Assembly (NCBI GenBank): GCA_902805985.1
Contig: CADCUW010000279.1
Coordinates: forward strand, 1-16,265
DNA from: an uncultured Rubrobacteraceae bacterium
GTDB taxonomy: Bacteria > Actinomycetota > Rubrobacteria > Rubrobacterales > Rubrobacteraceae
Reading direction: 5' to 3'
DNA: 16,265 bases
The number at the start of each line of letters is the position of its first letter. Within the stretch, counting starts at the first letter, position 1. The position numbers and the translations under genes are program-made. Below the pieces are notes generated by a model, which worked only from the letters and a program-made list of their open reading frames with translations, was not told the origin of the DNA and did not search any database. This document shows positions 5,389 through 12,622 of this stretch, piece by piece.

Positions 5389-6693
5389 ATGGCGGAGACC
5401 GCGGTAGGAGATAGGTCTCACCCAGGCGGAGTGAGGAAAAGGGCCGTCGTCGCGGCGGTGATCGGCAACTTTATCGAGTGGTACGACTTCACGCTCTACG
5501 GTTACCTGGCGGTCGCGATCGCGCCGCTGTTCTTCCCTTCGGAGGACCGTCTCGTCTCGCTCATGGCGACGTTCGCGGTCTTCGGGGTGGCGTTCGTAAT
5601 GAGGCCTATCGGCGCGCTCGTCTTCGGCAGCATCGGTGACAGGATCGGGCGCCGCAACACCCTCGCGGCCATCATCCTCATAACCTCGGGGGGAACCTTC
5701 TTTATAGGGGTGATACCGTCCTACGAGACCATCGGGATCCTGGCGCCGCTCCTCCTGGTGCTCGCCCGCGTGGTGCAGGGGTTCGCCGTCGGCGGCGAGT
5801 ATGGTGGGGCCACCGCGTTCATGGTCGAGTATGCTCCGGAGGGCAAGCGGGGGGTTTACGGGAGCTGGCAGTTCGTCACCCAGGGTGGCTCGCTGATAGT
5901 CGGTCTCCTGATCGTGACGGGCCTGACCGCGGCGTTCTCCGAGGAGGCGCTTCTCTCCTGGGCCTGGCGCATACCGTTCCTCATCGCGCTGCCTTTGGGC
6001 CTCATCGGGCTCTACATGCGCCTGAGGCTCGACGACACGCCAGCCTTCCAGGCCGTCCAGGAGCACCAAGAGGTTGAAGGGACGCCCTTAAAGGAGAGCC
6101 TGAGGCGCCACGGCAAGGACCTCTTGAAGGTCGTCGGCCTCACCTGGCTCTTGACGGGGCTCACCTACCTGCTCATCTTCATGCCGACCTACCTCTCCGA
6201 GGAGCTCGGTGTCCCGCTCTCATCGGCCTACACGGCGGTCCTCCTGGGGACGACGGCGTACTGTGTGACGGCGTTCGTCGCGGCCGTGCTCTCCGACCGT
6301 ATCGGCAGAAGGAAGCCGTTCCTGCTCGGCGCGCCGGTGGTGGCGGTGTTCGCCGTCGTGCCAATCTTCCTGCTGATCCAGACGGCGAACTTCGCCGCCA
6401 TCACGCTGGCGCTCGTGATCGTCGGCGTGATCCTGGGGTCCTCGGCGGGGGTCTACGCGGCCGCCACGTGCGAGGTCTTTCCCACCAACGTCCGCTACAG
6501 CTCGCTCTCGTTGGGCTACAGCGTCGCGGTCTCCATCTTCGGTGGGACGACGCCGCTGATCTTCACCGCCCTTCTGGCGTCCACGGGCAACCCGATCTCG
6601 CCCGCCTTCTACCTCATCGCGGCCGCCCTAGCCGGCATCGTCGCCGCGCTGACGTTCCCCGAGACCGCCAACGAGCCCTTGCGCGAGAGGTGA
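5389..6693 (+). CDS. MHS-family major facilitator transporter
   Basis: A 434-residue protein with about 12 membrane helices. The first helix region carries GNFIEWYDFTLYGYLA (about 25-40), the hallmark of the metabolite:H+ symporter (MHS) group that includes ProP, KgtP and ShiA. The loop after helix 2 has GSIGDRIGRR, and the pseudo-symmetric loop in the second half has LSDRIGRRKPF. VVQGFAVGGEYGGA follows in helix 4. The length is normal and both termini look intact. The MHS group imports organic acids, betaines and similar small polar molecules with protons; the substrate cannot be told. A purine-rich GAGGGAAAGGG precedes the ATG. The next gene on the same strand, 234 bp downstream, is a creatininase-family hydrolase, so a cyclic amide, ureido acid or similar substrate is a reasonable inference. 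Confidence 0.9.
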   Translation: MAETAVGDRSHPGGVRKRAVVAAVIGNFIEWYDFTLYGYLAVAIAPLFFPSEDRLVSLMATFAVFGVAFVMRPIGALVFGSIGDRIGRRNTLAAIILITSGGTFFIGVIPSYETIGILAPLLLVLARVVQGFAVGGEYGGATAFMVEYAPEGKRGVYGSWQFVTQGGSLIVGLLIVTGLTAAFSEEALLSWAWRIPFLIALPLGLIGLYMRLRLDDTPAFQAVQEHQEVEGTPLKESLRRHGKDLLKVVGLTWLLTGLTYLLIFMPTYLSEELGVPLSSAYTAVLLGTTAYCVTAFVAAVLSDRIGRRKPFLLGAPVVAVFAVVPIFLLIQTANFAAITLALVIVGVILGSSAGVYAAATCEVFPTNVRYSSLSLGYSVAVSIFGGTTPLIFTALLASTGNPISPAFYLIAAALAGIVAALTFPETANEPLRER

Positions 6694-6730
6694 TTCCTAC
6701 CCTGAGATAGAGGCGCGGTAAGAAGTGTGA

Positions 6731-6748
6731 ATACCCTTCATAGGGGAT
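6731..6748. promoter_or_regulatory. Imperfect inverted repeat between transporter and hydrolase
   Basis: ATACCCT (6731-6737) and AGGGGAT (6742-6748) pair at six of seven positions across TCAT. The site is 38 bp after the transporter stop and could be a weak terminator or an operator. Further on, TTGACA (6782-6787) looks like a -35 box, but no good -10 follows at 16-18 nt. Confidence 0.25.
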
Positions 6749-6927
6749 AGACGGGCGAAGGGAGCACCGTGGGGAGACCGCTTGACACCGCCGCCTCATC
6801 CATAGCGGCCCGACTCGATGCGGGCACCAAAGGGGAGTGCTGGGCTTCGCATGAGGAGTAATAGTGCAGATCGTCACTTCGGTGTCACTGCTGAACGAGT
6901 CATCGCCATCTGGCATCTAGGAAGGGG

Positions 6928-7701
6928 ATGATGTACATAATTGACGATCGCCAAGTAGCGTTGGCAAGGATGACCTCCCCTGAAGCAGCGGAAGCGCTCG
7001 CTGGCGCCGAGGTGGTGCTGATTCCGGTGGGCGCTACCGAGCAGCACGGTCCTAACATGACCCTAGAGACGGACACGGCCGTGGCCTACCAACTCGCGCT
7101 GCGCACCGCCGCGGCACTCCGTCCCCGTGCGATCGTATCGCCGCCGCTTCCGTATGGCGTCAGCTATCATCACATGGGGTTTCCCGGAACCATGACACTC
7201 TCGCTCGAGACCTTCCAAGCGGTGGTGCTGGAAGTGGTCGAGAGCCTCAAGCAACACAGGGTGGAGCGCTTCTTCATCATCGACGGTCACGCTGGCAACC
7301 AGGGTGCGCTAGGCGTGCTGATGACGAAGCTACGGTTTCAGATGGGGGTACGCGCAGCCTACCTCTTTTACTTCACCATCGTAGACGACCTCATGCGCAG
7401 AGGTGCGAAGACGGAACGCTGGGGACACGCGTGTGAGGTGGAGGCATCGATGGGGCTAGCGTTGCAGCCAGACATCGTGCGTGACGAGGCATTGGAAATG
7501 GGGAAGCTACAGCCGGCCTCGCTGCCGTACAGTGATGTCCTCAGCTCACCCAGGGTAGGCGTGCCGCTCTCCTTCGAGGAGATCACGGAGAACGGCGCTT
7601 TGGGTGACGCCCGCCAAGCGAGCGAGGAGTTTGGCCAGGAACTGACACACGCTATCGTAACGCGCTCAGTAGTGTTCCTCGAACGTTTCCTCGGCGAGTA
7701 G
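6928..7701 (+). CDS. Creatininase-family amidohydrolase
   Basis: A 257-residue protein of the creatininase family: cytosolic metalloenzymes that hydrolyse cyclic or formylated amides. Visible motifs are VGATEQHGP (34-42, metal ligands Glu38 and His40), LETDT with Asp49, YHHMGFPGT (80-88), and IIDGHAGNQGAL (117-128) with ligand His121, then GHACEVEAS (166-174). In true creatininase the His is followed two residues later by a metal-binding Glu; here that place is Gly123. This resembles the ArfB/MftE side of the family (GHGGN-type), in which a Glu of the later HAxExE segment (Glu170 here) supplies the ligand. The start is ATG 6928 or 6931: AGGAAGGGG (6919-6927) abuts the first, so the second may be used. 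It follows the MHS transporter in the same orientation inside the tRNA-repeat-bounded block. Confidence 0.88.
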   Translation: MMYIIDDRQVALARMTSPEAAEALAGAEVVLIPVGATEQHGPNMTLETDTAVAYQLALRTAAALRPRAIVSPPLPYGVSYHHMGFPGTMTLSLETFQAVVLEVVESLKQHRVERFFIIDGHAGNQGALGVLMTKLRFQMGVRAAYLFYFTIVDDLMRRGAKTERWGHACEVEASMGLALQPDIVRDEALEMGKLQPASLPYSDVLSSPRVGVPLSFEEITENGALGDARQASEEFGQELTHAIVTRSVVFLERFLGE

Positions 7702-7975
7702 CGGACGGATGACGATCGCGACAACTATTGAAGAATCAAGAGTGTGGAAATAGAACAATGCATTGACTTAGTGCCAGCCCTCATCAAAAGGTTGCCTTCC
7801 GGAACATTTGGACAGTCCTAATCCTAGCGGGTCCTATCTCGTCCCTCCTACGTCGGAAAGGCTGACACCACCGGGAGCGCAATACGGTGCAACCCGTGGC
7901 GAGGCAGAGAAAAGAAACCCCTCTGAATATGCGGGATTTGCAACCCCCTGCAACCCCCAGCAACGCTTGATGCAT
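7702..7975. other. Gene-free stretch before the right attachment scar
   Basis: AT-richer than the surrounding genes and without a protein-like frame on either strand. It holds the spaced GCAAC repeats listed separately. Minus-strand open frames crossing the 7976-8020 repeat give the well-known artefact translation of tRNA 3' ends and are not genes. Confidence 0.5.
7889..7967 (+). repeat. Phased GCAACCC repeats beside the right attachment scar
   Basis: GCAACCCCCT, GCAACCCCCA and GCAACGCT start at 7940, 7950 and 7960, an exact 10-bp period on one face of the helix. A further GCAACCC lies at 7889. They end 9 bp before the tRNA-derived repeat. The placement fits integrase arm sites or binding sites for an accessory factor, which is an inference from position and phasing. 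Confidence 0.4.
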
Positions 7976-8020
7976 CACTCGTAATGAGCAGGTCAGCGGT
8001 TCGAGTCCGCTCGTCGGCTC
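7976..8020 (+). repeat. tRNA-Thr(CGT) 3'-half fragment, right att-like direct repeat
   Basis: Second copy of the 45-bp tRNA-Thr 3' half, same orientation, differing from the left copy at two positions in the variable-loop region (A for G and T for C). It has the same anticodon loop, T-arm and acceptor 3' strand, and is followed by a T-run. No 5' tRNA half lies upstream. The recombinase gene at 8110 starts 90 bp beyond and its 3' end faces the repeat, the usual position for an integrase next to its attachment site. Confidence 0.8.
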
Positions 8021-8042
8021 CATTCTTTTTCCCATAGGTATA

Positions 8043-8054
8043 CCGAATATTCGG
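8043..8054. promoter_or_regulatory. 12-bp perfect palindrome CCGAATATTCGG
   Basis: A perfect palindrome between the right tRNA-derived repeat and the recombinase stop. A pair of TTGACAG heptamers at 8092 and 8103 lies close by. It could be a binding site for an accessory recombination protein or a short terminator; nothing in the sequence decides. Confidence 0.25.
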
Positions 8055-8109
8055 AACGAGGTAGGATCCCCGGAGATGACCCGGAGGCTCTTGACAGGTG
8101 CGTTGACAG

Positions 8110-8763
8110 TTACCGGTCGTCCGAGAGCAGCCCGTCCATCGCCGCTGCCGCCTTCTCCTGCATGTCGGGCAGGACGTGGGAGTAGACGTCCATAGTGACG
8201 GAGACGCTGGAGTGGCCCAGGACCTCCTGCACCACCTTGACGGAGACCCCTTGGGACAGGAGCAGGGTGGCGCAAACGTGGCGGAGGTCGTGGAAGCGTA
8301 TGTCGGGGAGACCGGCACGCCTGAGGAGGGGTTTGAAGCTCCTGGCCACGAGGTTTGAGGGGTCGAGGGGCGTACCCTGCGTCGTCACGAAGACGAGATC
8401 CGATTCTGGGAGCAGGCCCTTCGCCAGCCGCCTCTCCTCGGACTGGCGTTGACGGTGGGCCTTAAGGGCCTCGATGCCGTGGTTGCCCAATCGGATCGTC
8501 CGGTTCTTCTTGTTCTTGGTCGGCGAGAAGACCAGGCCGGAGCCGTCCCTGGCCCTCTGGAGTTGTCTCCTCACCGTGAGCCTCCTGGCCTCAAGGTCAA
8601 TGTCGCCCCACCTGAGCCCGAGGAGTTCGCCCAGGCGGAGCCCGCAGGTCACGGCCACCACGAAGAGGGCTTCCAACCTGTCTCCCCGGGCCACTCCGAG
8701 GAACCTTCTGACCTCATCGGGGAAGAGGGCTTCACCGGCAGAGCCGCTATAGGGTACGACCAC
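8110..8763 (-). CDS. Tyrosine recombinase (integrase), N-terminally truncated
   Basis: The catalytic domain of a phage-type integrase is complete: Arg box CGLRLGELLGLRW, the beta-hairpin lysine in FSPTKNKKNRTIRL, HDLRH (His-x-x-Arg), the LGHSS histidine, and the nucleophile Tyr in MDVYSHVLP. The product ends normally at LLSDDR. Family members need about 150-180 further residues before FPDEVRRFL for the arm-binding and core-binding (SAM-like) domains. Here the minus-strand frame upstream of about 8740 stays open but reads unlike any protein. The GTG at 8763 is only the nearest possible in-frame start and is poorly supported. With DNA-binding parts missing, the enzyme is probably dead. It sits beside the right tRNA-Thr scar, so it is likely the remains of the enzyme that used this tRNA as its target. 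Confidence 0.8.
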   Translation of the reverse strand: MVVPYSGSAGEALFPDEVRRFLGVARGDRLEALFVVAVTCGLRLGELLGLRWGDIDLEARRLTVRRQLQRARDGSGLVFSPTKNKKNRTIRLGNHGIEALKAHRQRQSEERRLAKGLLPESDLVFVTTQGTPLDPSNLVARSFKPLLRRAGLPDIRFHDLRHVCATLLLSQGVSVKVVQEVLGHSSVSVTMDVYSHVLPDMQEKAAAAMDGLLSDDR

Positions 8764-8976
8764 GGCTACGACGGGGAGGTCTTCTTCCTGGGACTGGCCC
8801 TCGACGAGAGGTACGTGGAGGGCTGGGTCGAGGGTTGCCTGGAGAGGATCGGAGAGGACGACCCCGAGGAAGAACGGACCTTCCGAGATCTCTGGGAGGA
8901 CGAGACCCAGAGGGAGGTGTTGGTCGAGAGCCTCAAGGCCGACTGCGAGGTCAGGCCGGGGAGACCTACAGGGTAG
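8749..8976 (+). pseudogene. 5'-truncated remnant of an unknown gene
   Basis: From about 8749 to the TAG at 8974-8976 the plus strand reads like a real protein: an acidic, aromatic-containing stretch (YDHGYDGEVFFLGLALDERY, then WVEGCLERIGEDDPEEE and RTFRDLWEDETQREVLVESL). Nearly all third codon positions are G or C. Upstream of about 8740 the same frame becomes the antisense of the recombinase. No ATG start exists, so the 5' part is missing. The family is not recognised. It and the recombinase both lost their 5' ends at the same point, which marks a deletion or insertion junction. Confidence 0.45.
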
Positions 8977-9003
8977 ACCTCTTAAACGGCCCGGCGCTAT
9001 ACT
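8974..9003 (+). promoter_or_regulatory. Candidate promoter of the PAS/GGDEF/EAL gene
   Basis: TATACT (8998-9003) matches the -10 consensus at five of six positions. TAGACC (8974-8979) 18 nt upstream matches TTGACA at four of six. Transcription would start near 9010, leaving a leader of about 33 nt with the GGAGG site. Confidence 0.35.
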
Positions 9004-9042
9004 CCACGCCTGTGCGGCGGGGCCTGTTACGGGGAGGAGTGA

Positions 9043-12000
9043 GTGGACCCCTCGGACTTCGACAAGCGAGACCAAGGCAACGGCTCCTCGGGCGGCCACG
9101 GGCCGACGCATGCCAACGGGGGGCCGCCCGGGGGCGACGGCTGGCTGCGCTCTGCCCTGGAGAACTCCTCGGAGGTCGTCAAAGTCGTCGACCCCGACGG
9201 AACCCTGCGCTACGCCAGTCCGGCCTTCGGGTGGATCCTCGGTTACGATCCCGTGGAGGCCGCCGGCACGATGAACGTCCTCGACCACGTCCACCCCGAC
9301 GACCTGCCCCGTGTGCTGGCGGAGTCCGAGAAGGCCCTCGCCGAGGGGAGGACGGTATCCAACAGGGCTGAGTACCGCTTCCGCCACAAGGACGGCTCGT
9401 GGCGGTGGGTGGAGAGCGTCGGCACCTACCTGCTCGACGACCCGGCGGTGGGCGGCGTCGTCGTCACCGTCAGGGACATCACGTGGCGCAAGGAGGCCGA
9501 GGAGCGGCTCCGGTTGCAGGCGCAACTGTTGGGGGCGGTGGGCGAGGCTGTGATCGCCCTGGATGCCGACAGGAAGGTCGTCTACTGGAACCGGGTGGCG
9601 GAGGAGATGTACGGGTTCTCTTCCGAGGAGGTACTGGGCCGCAGGCTGATGGACCGGGTGGTCCCCGAGGACCTCCGCACGCACGCGGAGGAGGTCATGG
9701 CGGGCGTGAGGGCGGGGCTAAGCTGGAAGGGCGAGTTCGTCGTCAGGCGCAAGGACGGCACCCCGTTGACGGTCGAGGCCTCCAACACCCCCGTCTTCGC
9801 CGACGACGGCGAGCAGGTTGGGGTCGTAGGCGTCCTGAGGGACGTCACCGAGCGCAAGGAGGCCGAGGCGGCGCTTCGGCGCTCCGAGGCCGAGCTCTTC
9901 TCCGTGCTGGAGAGCATCACCGACGGGTTCTTCGTCCTCGACCACGAGATGCGCTTCGCCTACGTCAACCCCCAGGCGGCGCTCATGATGGAGAGGGCGA
10001 GGGAGGACCTCATCGGAGAGAAGCTCTGGGAAGACGCCACGTTCTACCCCCGGTACCAGAGAGCCTTGGGGGAAGCCAAGGCTGTGACGTTTGAGGAGTA
10101 CTACCCGCCCCTTGAAAGATGGTACAGCGTCCGAGTGTACCCCTCCGAAACGGGGCTCTCGGTCTATGTTCAGGACGTCACCGAGCGCAAGGGGGCCGAG
10201 GAGAAGCTAAGAGAAGCTGAGGAGCGGTACCGCACCCTCGTGGAGAAGGTTCCCCCCATCATCTACATCCAGACGCCGAGGGAGGGGGAGACCGCCGCCT
10301 ATGACACCACCTACATCAGCCCAAGGGTCGAGGAGGTCCTCGGCTACCCGTCGCAGATGTTCACCGAGGAGCCCGGCTTCTGGGACGGTGTGATCCACCC
10401 GGAGGACCTCGGTGCGGTACTGGAAGAAGACGAGCGCACTGATGAGACGGGCGAGTCCTTCTTTATGGAGTACCGGGTCATCGCCGAGGACGGCCGCACG
10501 GTCTGGATCCGTGACGAGGCCACGCTGGTGCAGGGCGACGTCGGGCAAGATCTTTACTGGTTGGGCGTACAAACCGACATAACCGAGAGCAAGGAGGCCG
10601 AGGAGCGGCTCGCCGAAGCCGAGGGGAGGTACCGCACCCTCGTCGAACACATGCCCGCCGTGACCTACGTCGAGGAGGTTGGCGAGGCACACGGCACCCT
10701 GTACATGAGCCCCCAAATCGAGGACCTGCTCGGCTACTCCCAGGAGGAGTGGCTGGGCGACATCGACCACTGGAAGCGGCGCATCCACTCTGAGGACAGG
10801 GAAAGGGTCCTTGCCGAGAACGCCCGCTCCGACGAGACGGGCGAGCCGTTCAGGTCTGAGTACCGGATGATCCACCGTGACGGCCGGACCGTCTGGGTCC
10901 ACGACAAGGCGGTCCTCGTGGAGGGCCCGACGGGACGCAACATGTTCTGGCAAGGGGTCATGACGGACATCACCGACCGAAAGGTTTTGGAAGAACGGTT
11001 GGAGCAACAGGCTCTCCACGACCCCCTAACCGGACTTTCCAACCGCCGCCTGTTCGCCGACCGTCTGGCGCATGCCCTTGAGAGCACCAGGCGGCGAGAC
11101 TGGGGCGTCGCCATCCTGTTCATGGACCTGAACGACTTCAAGGTCGTGAACGACTCCCTCGGGCACGAGACGGGGGACCTGCTGCTCACGGTGGTGGCCG
11201 AGCGCCTAGGGAGGTGCATCAGGCTTGGGGACACGCTCGCTCGCTTCGGGGGCGACGAGTTCGTCGTGCTGGTCGACGCCGTGGAGGACCCCGGCGAGGC
11301 GGTCGAAGTGGCCAGGAGGGTCACGGACGAGCTTCGGAGGCCCTTCGCCCTGGAAGGCCGGGAGTTGTACGTCTCCGCCAGCGTCGGGATCTCCTTCGGC
11401 ACCGCCCGCACCAAGACCCCGGAGGACCTCCTTAGGGAGGCCGACACGGCCATGTACCGGGCCAAGGAGGGGGGCGGGGGCTACCAGGTGTTCGACCCCA
11501 TCATGCACGAGCGGGTTGCTTGGCGGCTGGATCTGGAGAACGACCTCACGCGTGCCCTGGAGCGGGGAGAGTTGGTTCTCCACTACCAACCGGTCATCGA
11601 CCTCGGAGACCAGCATGTGTGGGGGACGGAGGCCCTGCTGAGGTGGGACCACCCCGAGCGGGGTCTGCTCGGCCCCTCCGAGTTCGTGTCTGTCGCCGAA
11701 GAGACGGGCCTCATAGTGCCCATAGGCGCTTGGGCCCTGGAGGAGGCCTGCCGCCAGACGAAGGGTTGGCAGGACGCTTACCCTCACGATCCGCCCCTCG
11801 GGGTGATCGTGAACCTCTCCGCCAACCAGTTACGCCACCCCGGGTGCGAGGGGGCCATCAGGGCGGCCCTGGATAGCAGCGGCCTCCCCCCGCAGTCGCT
11901 GAGCCTCGACGTGACCGAGACGGCGTTCATAGACGCCTTGGAAGAGAACAGCCTGGCCTTGGAGCGGATCCGGGCCCTGGGTGTGCGCATCTCGATAGAC

Positions 12001-12291
12001 GACTTCGGCATGGGCTACTCCTCGCTCTCCTACCTCAAGCGCCTGCCCGCCGACGCCCTGAAGATAGACAGGTCCTTTCTGGTCGGCTTCGGCGAGGACG
12101 CCAGAGACACCGCCCTTGTGAGGATGGTCATCGACGTGGGCCACACCCTGGGCATGCGGGTCATAGCGGAGGGCGTGGAGGAGTGGGCGCAGGCTGCGCT
12201 CCTGGCCGAGACGGGATGCGACATGGCCCAGGGCTACCACTTCTCAGGGCCGTTGCCCCCTGAGCAGGTGACGGGGTTCTTGAGGGTGTGA
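9043..12291 (+). CDS. Five-PAS GGDEF-EAL cyclic-di-GMP signalling protein
   Basis: A 1082-residue cytosolic protein with no membrane helix. After a Gly-rich N-terminus there are five PAS/PAC units (about 36-155, 160-278, 282-388, 390-520, 525-648), four ending in the DIT/DVT-x-x-K linker. Then come GGDEF (about 655-810) and EAL (about 825-1080). GGDEF is intact at 736-740, with an RLGD inhibitory site at 727-730, so c-di-GMP synthesis with product inhibition is likely. The EAL part has EALLRW (863-868), NLSAN (Asn924), DDFGMG (986-991), the KIDRSF lysine and AEGVE, so phosphodiesterase activity is plausible. The ExTE motif reads DVTE (Asp956 in place of Glu), which could weaken metal binding. 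PAS4 and PAS5 are near-duplicates (both have DETGE...EYR...DGRTVW). The start is GTG 9043 behind GGAGG (9033-9037). The signal sensed is unknown. Confidence 0.95.
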   Translation: MDPSDFDKRDQGNGSSGGHGPTHANGGPPGGDGWLRSALENSSEVVKVVDPDGTLRYASPAFGWILGYDPVEAAGTMNVLDHVHPDDLPRVLAESEKALAEGRTVSNRAEYRFRHKDGSWRWVESVGTYLLDDPAVGGVVVTVRDITWRKEAEERLRLQAQLLGAVGEAVIALDADRKVVYWNRVAEEMYGFSSEEVLGRRLMDRVVPEDLRTHAEEVMAGVRAGLSWKGEFVVRRKDGTPLTVEASNTPVFADDGEQVGVVGVLRDVTERKEAEAALRRSEAELFSVLESITDGFFVLDHEMRFAYVNPQAALMMERAREDLIGEKLWEDATFYPRYQRALGEAKAVTFEEYYPPLERWYSVRVYPSETGLSVYVQDVTERKGAEEKLREAEERYRTLVEKVPPIIYIQTPREGETAAYDTTYISPRVEEVLGYPSQMFTEEPGFWDGVIHPEDLGAVLEEDERTDETGESFFMEYRVIAEDGRTVWIRDEATLVQGDVGQDLYWLGVQTDITESKEAEERLAEAEGRYRTLVEHMPAVTYVEEVGEAHGTLYMSPQIEDLLGYSQEEWLGDIDHWKRRIHSEDRERVLAENARSDETGEPFRSEYRMIHRDGRTVWVHDKAVLVEGPTGRNMFWQGVMTDITDRKVLEERLEQQALHDPLTGLSNRRLFADRLAHALESTRRRDWGVAILFMDLNDFKVVNDSLGHETGDLLLTVVAERLGRCIRLGDTLARFGGDEFVVLVDAVEDPGEAVEVARRVTDELRRPFALEGRELYVSASVGISFGTARTKTPEDLLREADTAMYRAKEGGGGYQVFDPIMHERVAWRLDLENDLTRALERGELVLHYQPVIDLGDQHVWGTEALLRWDHPERGLLGPSEFVSVAEETGLIVPIGAWALEEACRQTKGWQDAYPHDPPLGVIVNLSANQLRHPGCEGAIRAALDSSGLPPQSLSLDVTETAFIDALEENSLALERIRALGVRISIDDFGMGYSSLSYLKRLPADALKIDRSFLVGFGEDARDTALVRMVIDVGHTLGMRVIAEGVEEWAQAALLAETGCDMAQGYHFSGPLPPEQVTGFLRV

Positions 12292-12301
12292 GCCACATAG
12301 C

Positions 12302-12484
12302 CTCTCCGTCGGCGTCGGTATTGTTGCCGAGGCGGCCAAGATCGACAGAGCCCACATGGGCGAGATCGAGAGGGGGGAGGTGACCGTCACCATCGTCACG
12401 GCCCTGAAGACGAGGGCCCTCAGGATGAACCTGTCTGAGCTATTTTCTGAACTGGAGGCCCACGGCGCAGAGGCCGAGGGGTAG
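12302..12484 (+). pseudogene. Remnant of an XRE-type helix-turn-helix regulator
   Basis: The frame ending at the TAG at 12482-12484 reads as the second half of an XRE/Cro-type domain: GIVAEAAKIDRAHMGEIERG (helix-turn-helix with the typical IERG turn), then a TVTIVTALKTRALRMN helix, and NLSELFSELE, the usual ending of small XRE repressors. The first helices and any start codon are missing, since the frame closes at 12281-12283 inside the previous gene's end. Only an internal ATG (12356) is available. It begins right behind the c-di-GMP gene. I judge it a decayed gene rather than a functional short protein. Confidence 0.6.
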
Positions 12485-12622
12485 GACGCCGGAGGGCTTC
12501 GACGAACAGGGCGATACTCTTCTCGCCAACTCCGCAAGTTGCGCCGGGGTACCCTCGGCTTTGCACGGTCCTCCGTCTGAGACGACCCGGGCCGTGGCCC
12601 CTACGTGCGGAGGAGTAGGCAG
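12485..12622. other. Short intergenic region
   Basis: No gene is seen. It contains the Shine-Dalgarno GGAGGAG (12609-12615) of the next gene and presumably its promoter, but no -35/-10 pair stands out. Confidence 0.4.

Noticed and set aside
7889..7967. CRISPR array or plasmid iterons
   Set aside because: Units are only 10 bp with no spacers of CRISPR size, no cas genes and no replication initiator nearby.
7784..8318. Minus-strand open frames over the right tRNA-derived repeat
   Set aside because: They translate to the familiar GADERTRTADLLI-type and PTSGLEPLT-type artefact produced by antisense tRNA 3' ends. They support the tRNA-scar reading, not a protein.
8764..9684. Extension of the integrase frame to 524 residues
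   Set aside because: The upstream part is antisense to the PAS/GGDEF gene and to the plus-strand remnant, and shows no recombinase core-binding features.
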